Assembly (NCBI GenBank): GCA_945952465.1 | Contig: CAMFIB010000005.1 | Location: 84,820 to 125,127 of the forward strand | Length of the DNA: 40,308 nucleotides | Direction of reading: 5' to 3' | Source: an uncultured Pseudomonadota bacterium | GTDB lineage: Bacteria; Pseudomonadota; Gammaproteobacteria; Burkholderiales; Burkholderiaceae_C | Part shown: positions 24,488 to 32,221 of the stretch, one piece after another | How positions within the stretch are numbered: the first letter of the stretch is position 1 | Layout: the number at the start of each line of letters is the position of its first letter | Made by a program: the position numbers and the translations under genes | Notes under the pieces: model-generated | Database searches by the model: none | What the model saw: the letters and a program-made list of their open reading frames with translations, nothing else | Told to the model about the DNA's origin: nothing

Positions 24488-26224
24488 TTGAACGAAGGAC
24501 TCTTGTTCTCGTTTGAAAAACGCTCCCTCGGGAGCGTTTTTTTCTGGGCGCGCTGCATTGGTGCAGCCGGTGCGTTGGCGTTCTGCGCGTGCTGGCTGGC
24601 GCCCAACCATTACCCGCCATGGCGCAGCTTCCATTCAGAGTTGCTGGCATTCCTGGCTGTGGCATTGATGGCGTTGAGTCAGGCCATGCACAGTGGGCCG
24701 CGTGTCCCGCTCCCGCGCGCCGCGGTGGCCTTGCTGGTGGTCGCTGTCTGGCCTTGGCTTCAATGGGGCGCCGGCGTCGTCACGTTTGCCGGCGATGCGC
24801 TGCTGGTGTCGCTGTACCTCGTGTGCGCTGCGGCCGGAGTCTGGATCGGGGCTTCCCGGCAACCCACCCGCACCGGCTCTGAAAGCTGGTTGCCAAGCCT
24901 TGCGGTGGCGCTGGTATTGGCCGCTCTGTTGTCGGCGGGCATTGGCTTGCTCCAGTGGTTTGAATTGACGGCGTTCCTGGACATCTTCGCGGTGGAAAAC
25001 GGCTCGGGAGAGCGGGTCAGCGGCAACCTGGCCCAGCCCAACCACCTGGCCACACTGCTGCTGTTGGGGCTGGTGGCCGCGGGCTGGCTCCACCAACGGG
25101 CGCGCATCGGTGGCCGGGTATTGACGGCGGTGGCCGTTGTGCTGCTGCCCGTGTTGGTGTTGACGGCCTCGCGCGGCGGCTTGCTGTCTCTGGTGGTGCT
25201 TGCCGTGTACACCGCTTGGCAGAGCCGGCGCGGCTTGTTGCGCCTGCCGGTGCCGGCGCTTGCGGCCGGGGTGGGGGTGACGCTGTTGCTGGCCTGGGGC
25301 CTGCCGTGGCTTTCGCAGGCGTTGCTGGTTGGGGAGGCGCAATACTCCACCGGCAGCAGCGGGCGCGTGCTGATGTGGCGGCAGATGCTGGCGGGCATCG
25401 AGCACCAGCCCTGGTGGGGTTACGGGTGGAACCTGACGCTGGCTGCCCAGCGAGAGGGGGTTTTGCTGTTTCCCGGCACTACCTACACCGACTATGCACA
25501 CAACCTGTTGCTCGATCTGCTGATCTGGAACGGCGTGCCGCTGGGCCTGCTGCTGATCGCAGTGGGCGGCTGGTGGTGGTTCACGCGGCTGCGGGCCGCC
25601 CGCCATCCGGACGCTGTTTTCGCCCTCGCCGCGCTGTTGCCAATCCTGGTGCACAGTCTGGTGGAATACCCGTTCGCCTACGCCTACTTCCTTGCGGCTG
25701 CCGCGTTGATGGTCGGTGTGGTGGAGGCCGCGCATCCGCGTGGCGTGCCGCTGGTGGCGCCGCGTCCCTGGGTCGTGCTCGGTGTGGTGGCGTGGGCTGC
25801 GGTGGCCGCATTGGTGGCGCTGGAATACCTCGACATCGAAGAAGATTTCCGCGTCACCCGCTTCGAAAACCTGCGCATCGGCAAGACGCCCGACGACTAT
25901 GTGCCGCCTGCTGTCTGGTGGTCCACCCACCTCGGCGCCATGCTGCGCGCCACGCGCACGCCGGCCACTGAGCACATGCGCACGGAGGACCTTCGCGAAT
26001 TGCAGGCGGTGTCGCGGCGCTTCGGCATCACCCCGCTCAACTACCGCAGTGCGTTGGCTCGGGGACTCAACGGCGACCCCGAGGGCGCGGTGCGCGAGCT
26101 GGCGGCCATGCGCGGCCTCTACGGTGCACGAACCTACCGGGCGGTCCTGCGCGATTGGGCCGACGACGGCCGCCGGTATCCGGCCATCGCGGCGATCGTG
26201 CCCCCGTCCCCGGTCGCGCCTTGA
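24488..26224 (+). CDS. PglL/Wzy-type O-oligosaccharyltransferase or O-antigen ligase, first of a tandem pair
   Basis: 578 residues if the TTG at 24488 is used; TTG 24503 is possible. No ATG lies upstream of the first membrane helix (CIGAAGALAFCACWLAPNHYPPW), so a TTG start inside or before the pilA terminator hairpin is needed. About ten to twelve helices; PglL/Wzy_C hallmarks are VSGNLAQPNHLATLLLLGL, LTASRGGLLSL, RVLMWRQMLAGIEHQPWWGYGWN, YTDYAHNLLLDLLIWNGVPLG and HSLVEYPFAY, then a periplasmic C-terminal domain of about 130 residues. Such enzymes transfer lipid-linked glycans to proteins or lipid A; next to a pilin (as TfpO/PglL genes are in Pseudomonas and Acinetobacter) pilin glycosylation is the likelier role. 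Confidence 0.82.
   Translation: MNEGLLFSFEKRSLGSVFFWARCIGAAGALAFCACWLAPNHYPPWRSFHSELLAFLAVALMALSQAMHSGPRVPLPRAAVALLVVAVWPWLQWGAGVVTFAGDALLVSLYLVCAAAGVWIGASRQPTRTGSESWLPSLAVALVLAALLSAGIGLLQWFELTAFLDIFAVENGSGERVSGNLAQPNHLATLLLLGLVAAGWLHQRARIGGRVLTAVAVVLLPVLVLTASRGGLLSLVVLAVYTAWQSRRGLLRLPVPALAAGVGVTLLLAWGLPWLSQALLVGEAQYSTGSSGRVLMWRQMLAGIEHQPWWGYGWNLTLAAQREGVLLFPGTTYTDYAHNLLLDLLIWNGVPLGLLLIAVGGWWWFTRLRAARHPDAVFALAALLPILVHSLVEYPFAYAYFLAAAALMVGVVEAAHPRGVPLVAPRPWVVLGVVAWAAVAALVALEYLDIEEDFRVTRFENLRIGKTPDDYVPPAVWWSTHLGAMLRATRTPATEHMRTEDLRELQAVSRRFGITPLNYRSALARGLNGDPEGAVRELAAMRGLYGARTYRAVLRDWADDGRRYPAIAAIVPPSPVAP
24515..24544 (+). terminator. Intrinsic terminator of pilA, inside the next gene's first codons
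   Basis: AAAAACGCTCC-CTCG-GGAGCGTTTTTTT: a strong stem with A-run before and T-run after, 34 bases beyond the pilA stop. It lies within codons 10-19 of the downstream ligase gene as the frame must be read. Confidence 0.93.
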
Positions 26225-26251
26225 CCCGCCGCCGCCAGCCTCGGGTTTAAT
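26221..26251 (+). promoter_or_regulatory. Candidate promoter of the second ligase gene
   Basis: TTGACC (26221-26226, overlapping the first gene's stop) and TTTAAT (26246-26251) are 19 bases apart, a long spacer. The -10 ends 8 bases before the ATG and there is no Shine-Dalgarno, suggesting a leaderless transcript. Confidence 0.45.
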
Positions 26252-26259
26252 ACGGCGCC

Positions 26260-27888
26260 ATGATGTGGGCCGTCTTTCTCGCCGTCTTGATTCCGTGGGT
26301 CAGCCCGGTAACCCTCGGTCCCAGCGCGGCCGTGGTGCCGTTGATTGTGGCCAGTGCTGCGGCGCTGGTGCTGTGGGTGGTGGCATCGCCACCGGCACAG
26401 GAGCGGGAATCCTGGCGGCTGGGCGTGGCGTTGGCAGTCGGCGGCCTGGCGCTGCAGGTTGGCGGTCAGGAAGGCGCAGCCCTTGGCGTGGGTTTGCTCA
26501 CGCTGCTTCTCACCTACTTTTCGGCGGCTGCGCAGCCTGCCCCCGAACTGGTTCGCGCGGTGATGTGGGCCTGGCTGGTGGCGGCGCTGTTGAGCGTGGT
26601 TGTCGGGCTGGCGCAATATTTTGGTCTGGCCGCGCATCTGCTGCCGTTCGTGGACGTGTCCAGCCCCGGCGTGGCCTATGGCAACCTGCGCCAGCGCAAC
26701 CAGTTCGCCTCGCTCACGATGATCGGCTTGGCGGTGCTGCCCTGGTTGGCGGGGCGCGGCCTGCGGTTGCGCTGGCTGTTGCTCGCGGCGGTGGTGCTGG
26801 CCGTGGGCAACGCGGCATCGGCGTCACGCACGGGCGTGCTGCAGTTGGTACTGATATGGGGGGTCGTGGCGGTATGGGCGCGCGACCTGCGATCGCGTGC
26901 CGCGTTGCCGCTCGGTGTGGCCGTTCTCGCTTATGCCGCAGCCAGCGTGGCCTTGCCGTGGTTGCTCGGCGTGACGGGCCAAAGCGGCGGCGAAAGCGCC
27001 CTCTGGCGCCTCGCGCATGAAGACGGCTGCTCCAGCCGGCGCGTGCTGTGGTCCAACGTGTTGACGCTCATTGGCCAAAAGCCGTGGTTGGGCTGGGGTT
27101 GGGGCAACCTCGATTTCGCGCACTACATGACGCTCTACAGCGGCGAGCGGTTCTGCGACATTCTCGACAACGCGCACAACCTGCCGCTGCACCTGGCCGT
27201 CGAGTTCGGCATTCCCGTGGCGGTGCTGGTGTGCGGATGGGTGTTGTTCTGCGTGGTGAGCGCGAGACCCTGGGCTGAAACGAATGCCACCCGCCGCGCG
27301 GCGTGGCTGGTGCTTCTGGTGATCGGTCTCCATAGCCTGCTGGAGTATCCGATCTGGTACGGCCATTTCGAGATGGCCGCGGCTTGGGCCGCTGGGTTGC
27401 TGTGGCCGCTCAGCCGTTCCGCGACAGATCCTTCGCGCGAGGACCGCATGGGCTTCAGCCCTTTGCGCACGGTGGCCGCGCTGCTCATGGGCGCCGCCCT
27501 CATGTACGCCGCCTGGGACTACCACCGCATCAGCCAGGTCTATCTGCCGCCGCAGGAGCGTGACCCGGTGTACCGCACCAACACCATGGCCAAGGCGCAG
27601 AAGAGCTGGCTGTTCCACAACGCGGTGGATTTCGCACTGCTGACCACCACCGAGGTGCGGCGTGCCAATGCGCTGCCCATGCACGCGCTGGCGCTGGACC
27701 TGCTGCACTATTCGCCGGAGCCGCGCGTCATCGAGAAAGTCATCGAGAGCGCCACGCTGCTGGGTGATGACCAGGAGGCGCTGGCGCATGCGGCGCGCTA
27801 CCGGGCGGCGTTTCCCACGCAGTACGCGGAATGGGCGGCGTCGCACGCGCTGCCGGGTGCCTCGGCGCCGGTGGCGGCCCCGCGCTGA
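26260..27888 (+). CDS. PglL/Wzy-type O-oligosaccharyltransferase or O-antigen ligase, second of the pair
   Basis: 542 residues (ATG 26260; an ATG follows immediately). The same architecture as the preceding protein: about eleven helices and a C-terminal periplasmic domain. Parallel motifs are VAYGNLRQRNQFASLTMIGL, SASRTGVLQL, RRVLWSNVLTLIGQKPWLGW, CDILDNAHNLPLHLAVEFGIP and HSLLEYPIWYG. It is a diverged paralogue: the first protein has QPNHLA where this has QRNQFA, and an extra segment with two cysteines (EDGCSSRRVLW and ERFCDILDN) appears in the large loop. The two may differ in glycan or acceptor. It starts 36 bases after the first gene's stop and ends 23 bases from the convergent moaC stop. 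Confidence 0.82.
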   Translation: MMWAVFLAVLIPWVSPVTLGPSAAVVPLIVASAAALVLWVVASPPAQERESWRLGVALAVGGLALQVGGQEGAALGVGLLTLLLTYFSAAAQPAPELVRAVMWAWLVAALLSVVVGLAQYFGLAAHLLPFVDVSSPGVAYGNLRQRNQFASLTMIGLAVLPWLAGRGLRLRWLLLAAVVLAVGNAASASRTGVLQLVLIWGVVAVWARDLRSRAALPLGVAVLAYAAASVALPWLLGVTGQSGGESALWRLAHEDGCSSRRVLWSNVLTLIGQKPWLGWGWGNLDFAHYMTLYSGERFCDILDNAHNLPLHLAVEFGIPVAVLVCGWVLFCVVSARPWAETNATRRAAWLVLLVIGLHSLLEYPIWYGHFEMAAAWAAGLLWPLSRSATDPSREDRMGFSPLRTVAALLMGAALMYAAWDYHRISQVYLPPQERDPVYRTNTMAKAQKSWLFHNAVDFALLTTTEVRRANALPMHALALDLLHYSPEPRVIEKVIESATLLGDDQEALAHAARYRAAFPTQYAEWAASHALPGASAPVAAPR

Positions 27889-27911
27889 GGCACTGGCCGC
27901 ACCGGCGGGCT

Positions 27912-28391
27912 TCAGTCGCCCGCGACGAAGCTGCCCGATTTGCCGCCGTGCTTCTCGCGCAGCCGCACGTCGCCCAGCGTCATGCCGCGGTCCACCGCCT
28001 TGCACATGTCGTAGATGGTGAGCAGCGCGACCGAGGCGGCGGTGAGCGCCTCCATTTCCACGCCGGTGGGGCCCACGGTTTCCACCGTGGTGCTGCAGTG
28101 CACGCCGGGCAGCGCGGGGTCGATCTCGAAGTCGATCGCCACGCGGGTCAGCGCCAGCGGGTGGCACAGCGGAATGAGGTCGCTGGTCTTCTTGGCGGCC
28201 TGGATGCCGGCGATGCGCGCAATGCCCAGCACGTCGCCCTTCTTCGCGGTGCCGGACTCGATGAGCGCCAGCGTGGCCGGCAGCATGCGGATGTGGCCGG
28301 TGACCAGCGCCACGCGGTGGGTGGCGGCCTTGGCGCCGACGTCGACCATGTGGGCCTGGCCTTGCGCGTCGAAGTGGGTGAGTGGACTCAT
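27912..28391 (-). CDS. moaC: Cyclic pyranopterin monophosphate synthase MoaC
   Basis: 159 residues from [19 protein letters not shown], the family start. Key elements are [19 protein letters not shown], the active-site [11 protein letters not shown] (His), [18 protein letters not shown] and [15 protein letters not shown] (catalytic Asp and Lys), ending [10 protein letters not shown]. It converts the GTP-derived MoaA product to cyclic pyranopterin monophosphate in molybdenum cofactor synthesis. It is the only moa gene in the window and sits between two pilin-related genes, apparently by chance. Confidence 0.96.
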   Translation of the reverse strand: MSPLTHFDAQGQAHMVDVGAKAATHRVALVTGHIRMLPATLALIESGTAKKGDVLGIARIAGIQAAKKTSDLIPLCHPLALTRVAIDFEIDPALPGVHCSTTVETVGPTGVEMEALTAASVALLTIYDMCKAVDRGMTLGDVRLREKHGGKSGSFVAGD

Positions 28392-28415
28392 GGCTGAAGT
28401 GCGCTCCGGTGACAA

Positions 28416-28447
28416 TTGACCGAACGTTTACAAACAACAGGGATCAT
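28416..28447 (+). promoter_or_regulatory. Candidate promoter of the pilin accessory gene
   Basis: TTGACC (28416-28421) and GATCAT (28442-28447) with a 20-base spacer; the -10-like box ends 6 bases before the ATG and no Shine-Dalgarno is seen. The spacer is long, so only tentative. Confidence 0.35.
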
Positions 28448-28453
28448 AGGCCC

Positions 28454-29212
28454 ATGGCGAATTGGAAGGACAGGCTGCGCGCCGCCGGCATCCACCTCAC
28501 GCTCAGCCTCGCGGTGGCCGCGCTGGCCGCCGGGCTGGTGTTCGGCCTCTGGTACCCGTGGCCCTACCGCGAACTCTCGGGCGGCCGGGAGCTGTTCCTG
28601 CTGGTGGTGTCGGTCGACGTGGTGATGGGCCCGCTCATCACCTTCGCCATCTTCAACCGCGCCAAGCCCTGGAAGTCGCTGCGGCGCGACCTGGCCGTGG
28701 TCGGCCTGCTGCAGCTCGCCGCGCTCGGTTATGGCCTGTGGACGGTGGCGGTCGCGCGGCCGGTGCACCTGGTGTTCGAGTACAACCGGCTGCGCGTGGT
28801 GCACGCCATCGAGGTGCCGCAGGACATGCTGGCGCGTGCGCCCGCCACGGTGCAGGCGCTGCCGTGGAGCGGCCCCACGCCGCTGTCGCTGCGGCCTTTC
28901 AAAGACAGCAGCGAAAACTTCGACGCCACCCTGGCCGCCATGGGCGGCGTCAGCCTGAGCGCCCGCCCAGACCTCTGGCAACCCTACGACGCCGGCCGTG
29001 CCGACATCTTGAAAGAGGCCAGGCCGGTGGCCGTGCTGCGCCAGCGCTTTGCCGCTCGCGCGGCCGACATCGACGCCGCCGTGGCCGCCACGGGCCGGCC
29101 GCCCGACGCGCTGCGCTGGCTGCCGGTGGCCGGCCGCAAGGTCTTCTGGACAGCCCTCATCGACGCCGCCACCGCCCAGCCGCTGGGCTACTTGCCACTG
29201 GATTCGTTCTGA
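28454..29212 (+). CDS. TfpX/TfpZ-type type IV pilin accessory protein
   Basis: 252 residues. The N-terminus MANWKDRLRAAGIHLTLSLA begins the first helix, then GLWYPWPYRELSGGRELFLL, the second helix VVSVDVVMGPLITFAIFNR, a third LAVVGLLQLAALGYGLWTV, and RPVHLVFEYNRLRVVHAIEV leading into a periplasmic domain of about 130 residues. This pattern (WYPxPY, DVVxGPLxTxxxF) is that of TfpX/TfpZ accessory proteins found beside pilA in Pseudomonas groups III-V and in many betaproteobacteria, where they aid assembly or surface display of the cognate pilin. Its presence ties this stretch to the pilin at 23978. The stop overlaps the next ATG by one base. Confidence 0.86.
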   Translation: MANWKDRLRAAGIHLTLSLAVAALAAGLVFGLWYPWPYRELSGGRELFLLVVSVDVVMGPLITFAIFNRAKPWKSLRRDLAVVGLLQLAALGYGLWTVAVARPVHLVFEYNRLRVVHAIEVPQDMLARAPATVQALPWSGPTPLSLRPFKDSSENFDATLAAMGGVSLSARPDLWQPYDAGRADILKEARPVAVLRQRFAARAADIDAAVAATGRPPDALRWLPVAGRKVFWTALIDAATAQPLGYLPLDSF

Positions 29213-30903
29213 TGCGTTTTTTCGAATCAAATCACCTCCGAGTCAGCGTCATTCCTGCGGTTGTAGCTATGCTTTTGCTAGCGCCAACACCGCTGCTCCA
29301 CGCCCAGCTCCCCAGCCTGGGCGACGGCGCCGACATGACGGCCAGCGCCGAGCGGCGCCTGGGCGACCGCATCGCCAAGGAAATCTTCCGCGACCCCGAC
29401 TACGAAGACGACCCGCTGCTGCTGGAGTACGTGGACGGCATCTGGCGTTCGCTCATGGCGGCCGCGCGCACGCGCGGCGAACTCAGCCCCGAGCTGGACG
29501 ACCGCTTCGCCTGGGAGATCGTGCTCAACCGCGAGCGCACCATCAACGCCTTCGCGCTGCCCGGCGGCTACATGGGCGTCAACCTCGGGCTCATCGGCCT
29601 GGTGGCCAGCCGCGACGAACTGGCCTCGGTGCTGGGCCACGAGCTGAGCCACATCACGCAGCGCCACATCTCGCGGCTCATTGCCAAGCAGGGCGAGACC
29701 ACGCCGTGGCTCATCGCCGCCATGGTGCTGGGCGTGCTGGCGGCCCGCAAGAGCCCCGACGCCGCCAACGCGTCCATCGTCGGCGGCCAGGCGCTGGCCA
29801 TGCAGAACCAGCTCAATTTCTCGCGCGACATGGAGCGCGAGGCCGACCGCGTGGGCTTTGGCGTGATGACCGGCGCCGGCTACGAGCCGCAGGGTTTCGC
29901 CAGCATGTTCGAGAAGCTGCAGGCCGCCAACCGCATCAACGACAACGGCTCATTCCCCTACCTGCGCAGCCACCCGCTCACGAGCGAGCGCATCGCCGAC
30001 GTGCAGGCCCGCGTGCAGCTCCAGCCGCAGGCCGTCAAACGCACCACGCCCGACTACGTGCACGGCATGATGTCCGCGCGCGCCCGCGCGCTGTCGGCGC
30101 CGGGCGTGGACATCCTGCGCGCCTGGGTGCGCGAGGCGCAGACGCTGCCGGCCGGCAACCTCGGCGTGCCGCCACCGGTGTCGGCTGCGTCGGCCGCGGC
30201 TGCCGCACCCGCCGGCAACAACCGGGCCGTGGGCGCCGCCATTGCGTCGCAGGAAGCGGCGGCGCGGCGCATCGGCGTGCTGTACGCCGGCGCCATGGCC
30301 TCGGTGCAACTGCGCGACGTGAACCTCGCCAAGACCTTCATTGCGCGGCTCAACACCGCCGTGGCCGGCGACGCCGACGCGGTGCGCGTGGCCAACCTGC
30401 TGGCGGCCGAACTGGCGCTGCGCGAGCACAACCCCACGCAGGCCATCGCGTTGATCGGCGCGGGCGGCGGCGGGCCGGTCGGCCCGGTCGACCCCGCCTT
30501 CGCCGCCGCGCGCTCGGCCGGCAATTCGGGCCGGCCCGAGCTGCTGATGCTGGCGCAGGCGCGGCTGGCGGCCGGCGCCCAGCCCGGCATGGCCGAGCAG
30601 GCGCAGCGGCTGCAGAACTGGACCATCTCGCACCCGCGCGACGCGCAGGCCTGGAATGCGTTGTCTTTGTTGCAGGGGGCCCTGAACCAGCCGGCGCAGG
30701 CCGCGCGTTCGGCCGGCGAGTCGCGCGCCGCGCAGCTCGATTTCTCGGGCGCGCTCGACCGCTTCAAGGCCGCGCAGGACATGGCCCGCCGCAGCAGCGG
30801 CAAGGGCAACGACTACATCGAGGCGTCCATCATCGACCAGCGCACCCGCGAGATGGCCGACAAGGTCAAGCAGTCAGCGCGCGAACAGGCGCTCGAGCGC
30901 TGA
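29212..30903 (+). CDS. M48 family metalloprotease with TPR-like C-terminus (BepA-like)
   Basis: 563 residues. A Sec signal peptide (residues 1-31, ending LLHA) is encoded by a copy of the dispersed repeat. The protease domain follows: RTINAFALPGGYMGVNLGLI, zinc motif LGHELSHITQRH (residues 141-152), hydrophobic LIAAMVLGVLAA, and the third zinc ligand in FSRDMEREADRVGFGVM. The remaining 300 residues form helical TPR-like repeats with an Ala-rich linker (PPPVSAASAAAAAPAG). This matches periplasmic BepA/YfgC-type proteases involved in outer membrane protein quality control. Start ATG 29212 overlaps the preceding stop (TGATG). The 3' end overlaps the convergent membrane-protein gene by 30 bases. 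Confidence 0.93.
   Translation: MRFFESNHLRVSVIPAVVAMLLLAPTPLLHAQLPSLGDGADMTASAERRLGDRIAKEIFRDPDYEDDPLLLEYVDGIWRSLMAAARTRGELSPELDDRFAWEIVLNRERTINAFALPGGYMGVNLGLIGLVASRDELASVLGHELSHITQRHISRLIAKQGETTPWLIAAMVLGVLAARKSPDAANASIVGGQALAMQNQLNFSRDMEREADRVGFGVMTGAGYEPQGFASMFEKLQAANRINDNGSFPYLRSHPLTSERIADVQARVQLQPQAVKRTTPDYVHGMMSARARALSAPGVDILRAWVREAQTLPAGNLGVPPPVSAASAAAAAPAGNNRAVGAAIASQEAAARRIGVLYAGAMASVQLRDVNLAKTFIARLNTAVAGDADAVRVANLLAAELALREHNPTQAIALIGAGGGGPVGPVDPAFAAARSAGNSGRPELLMLAQARLAAGAQPGMAEQAQRLQNWTISHPRDAQAWNALSLLQGALNQPAQAARSAGESRAAQLDFSGALDRFKAAQDMARRSSGKGNDYIEASIIDQRTREMADKVKQSAREQALER
29217..29286 (+). repeat. Dispersed ~60-bp repeat, copy 6, forming the M48 signal peptide
   Basis: Begins TTTTTTCGAATCAAATC and continues GAGTCAGCGTC and GTTGTAGCTATG; copy 5 begins TTTTTTGAATCGAATC and continues CAGTCAGCGCC and TCAGCTATTG in the same order. 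It covers codons 2-25 of the protease gene, AT-richer than what follows. Confidence 0.65.
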
Positions 30904-31224
30904 CTCGATGACCATGCCCATCACCGAGTAGATCAACGAGCCGATCAGCGCGGCGACGAAGCCCGTCACGTGGAAGCCGCCCAGCAGCGAGGCGGCGGCC
31001 CAGAACATCAGCGCATTGATGACGAACAGGAACAGGCCCAGCGTCACCAGCGTCACCGGCAGCGTCAGCACCACCAGCACCGGCCGCAGCAGCGTGTTGA
31101 GCAGCCCGATCACGAAGGCCGCGATCAGCGCCGACGTGAAATTCGTGACCTGCACGCCGGAATAGAGGTGCGCCACCGCCAGCAGCGCGGCCGCGCTCAG
31201 CAGCCATTTGAAAATGAGCTTCAT
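30874..31224 (-). CDS. Small four-helix membrane protein (phage holin 4_2 / PF04020-like)
   Basis: 116 residues, four membrane helices covering nearly the whole length. The family pattern is clear: HLYSGVQVTNFTSALIAAFV, IGLLNTLLRPVLVVLTLPVT, LGLFLFVINALMFWAAASLL and GFHVTGFVAALIGSLIYSVM. Despite the Pfam-style 'holin' name these proteins are chromosomal and of unknown function; nothing else here is phage-like. It is convergent with, and overlaps by 30 bases, the M48 protease gene. Confidence 0.88.
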   Translation of the reverse strand: MKLIFKWLLSAAALLAVAHLYSGVQVTNFTSALIAAFVIGLLNTLLRPVLVVLTLPVTLVTLGLFLFVINALMFWAAASLLGGFHVTGFVAALIGSLIYSVMGMVIESALERLFAR

Positions 31225-31244
31225 GGTGCCGCCAGCATAGCGCT

Positions 31245-31688
31245 TCAGCGTGGCGGTGTGTCGGGCGGGGCGGGTTCGTCCACCTTTTCGCGGGCGCGCT
31301 CGGCGTAGCGGTTGAAGCGCCAGGCCTCGCCCTGCTGCGTGAGCCGGCGCCAGCTTGCGCGTTTCTCCGCCGGCGTCATTTCAGGCCAGTGCTGCACCTC
31401 GCCCTCGGTGCGGCCGCAGCCCTTGCACACCGCGTCGCCCTGGCTGGTGGAGCAGATCGCGATGCAGGGCGTGTCGGGCTGCGTCTCGTACCAGGCCAGC
31501 CAGGCCTCGTGGGCGGCGCGCGGCATCGAGCGCTCGTCGGCCTCCAGCTCGTGGTGGAAGACCAGCAGCGCATACACCTCCGCCAGCGCGCGCAGCTCAG
31601 GCGCCAGCGTCACGCCGTCGGGCGAAGGTTTCTTGGAGCGCCAGAAATTGATGGCCGCTTCGATGTCCGTGATGTGGATTCCCGCCAT
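31245..31688 (-). CDS. DUF3717-DUF1289 two-domain protein
   Basis: 147 residues. The N-terminal MAGIHITDIEAAINFWRSKK is the DUF3717 signature, with the helical stretch LRALAEVYALLVFHH to about residue 60. The C-terminal part is DUF1289: DTPCIAICSTSQGDAVCKGC GRTEGEVQHW and MTPAEKRASWRRL, with four cysteines that could bind a metal or iron-sulfur centre. Function unknown. It starts 143 bases from the divergent DUF2007 gene, and the gap contains a strongly folded repeat; it is followed by the holin-like gene 20 bases downstream. Confidence 0.85.
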   Translation of the reverse strand: MAGIHITDIEAAINFWRSKKPSPDGVTLAPELRALAEVYALLVFHHELEADERSMPRAAHEAWLAWYETQPDTPCIAICSTSQGDAVCKGCGRTEGEVQHWPEMTPAEKRASWRRLTQQGEAWRFNRYAERAREKVDEPAPPDTPPR

Positions 31689-31696
31689 GTCAGTGG

Positions 31697-31787
31697 ACCC
31701 CCACGCTCCCCCACTGCGTGTGGGTCGCTGCCCCCCGAGGGGGCTGTCCCGCCTTGGGAGCGGCCCGGCGGCGGGACGTGGCGCATG
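31697..31787. repeat. GC-rich structured repeat of Comamonadaceae type
   Basis: Contains CCCCCGAGGGGG, a near-complement pair around 31693-31719 (one mismatch), and GTCCCGCC (31746-31753) with its exact complement GGCGGGAC (31770-31777). The phrase GTCGCTGCCCCCCGAGGGGG recurs widely in Acidovorax/Variovorax-type genomes as I recall them. Only one copy is seen here. Confidence 0.6.
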
Positions 31788-31818
31788 TTGTGGGGTTTGG
31801 GGCCATTGTCGAGCCTTC

Positions 31819-31824
31819 TATCAT
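31819..31824 (+). promoter_or_regulatory. -10 TATCAT of the DUF2007 gene
   Basis: TATCAT ends 6 bases before the ATG at 31831; the intervening TCCTCT has no ribosome-binding capacity. Suggests a leaderless mRNA. No good -35. Confidence 0.5.
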
Positions 31825-31830
31825 CCTCTT

Positions 31831-32139
31831 ATGAAACGTCTGCTGCAGGCCCCGGACATTGCCCTGGCCACGCTGTGGTGCGACTGCCTGCGCGAGGCGG
31901 GCATCGAGGCCACGGTGGAGCGCCAGCACCTCACCAGCGTGGCGGGGCAGGTGCCGCCCGACCAGTGCCTGCCGGAGATCTGGCTGCGCCACGAAGAGCA
32001 CCTGGAGCCGGCGCGGGGGCTGATCGACGCGCTGCAGAACGTGCCCCAGCACCGCTGGCTGTGCCGCTGCGGCGAGCTGGTCGAAGGGGGCTTCGAGACC
32101 TGCTGGAACTGCGGCGAAGGCATGCCGATCGACGTTTAG
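31831..32139 (+). CDS. DUF2007 / putative signal-transducing zinc-ribbon protein
   Basis: 102 residues. The N-terminal half fits DUF2007 (LLQAPDIALATLWCDCLREA GIEATVERQH), a small alpha/beta domain related to PII-like folds, followed by LPEIWLRHEEHLEPARGLID. The C-terminus adds a zinc ribbon, CRCGELVEGGFETCWNCGEG, with two Cys-x-Cys / Cys-x2-Cys pairs. Similar proteins are small regulators of unknown target. It lies between the structured repeat upstream and copy 5 of the dispersed repeat downstream, which begins one base after its stop. Confidence 0.8.
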   Translation: MKRLLQAPDIALATLWCDCLREAGIEATVERQHLTSVAGQVPPDQCLPEIWLRHEEHLEPARGLIDALQNVPQHRWLCRCGELVEGGFETCWNCGEGMPIDV

Positions 32140-32207
32140 TTGCTCCTGAATCAATAGCTGAAAAGCGCCATTCGGCGCTGACTGCGGGCCGATTCGATTC
32201 AAAAAAC
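32140..32207 (-). repeat. Dispersed ~60-bp repeat, copy 5 (convergent junction)
   Basis: The minus strand reads TTTTTTGAATCGAATCGGCC, GCAGTCAGCGCCGAATGG and AGCTATTGATTCAGGAGC. It lies between the stops of the DUF2007 gene and convergent yaeQ. Confidence 0.85.
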
Positions 32208-32221
32208 AGGGCGGCGCGCGC

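Noticed and set aside
30874-31224. Prophage remnant suggested by a holin-family name
   Set aside because: The PF04020-like family is chromosomal and no other phage gene is nearby.
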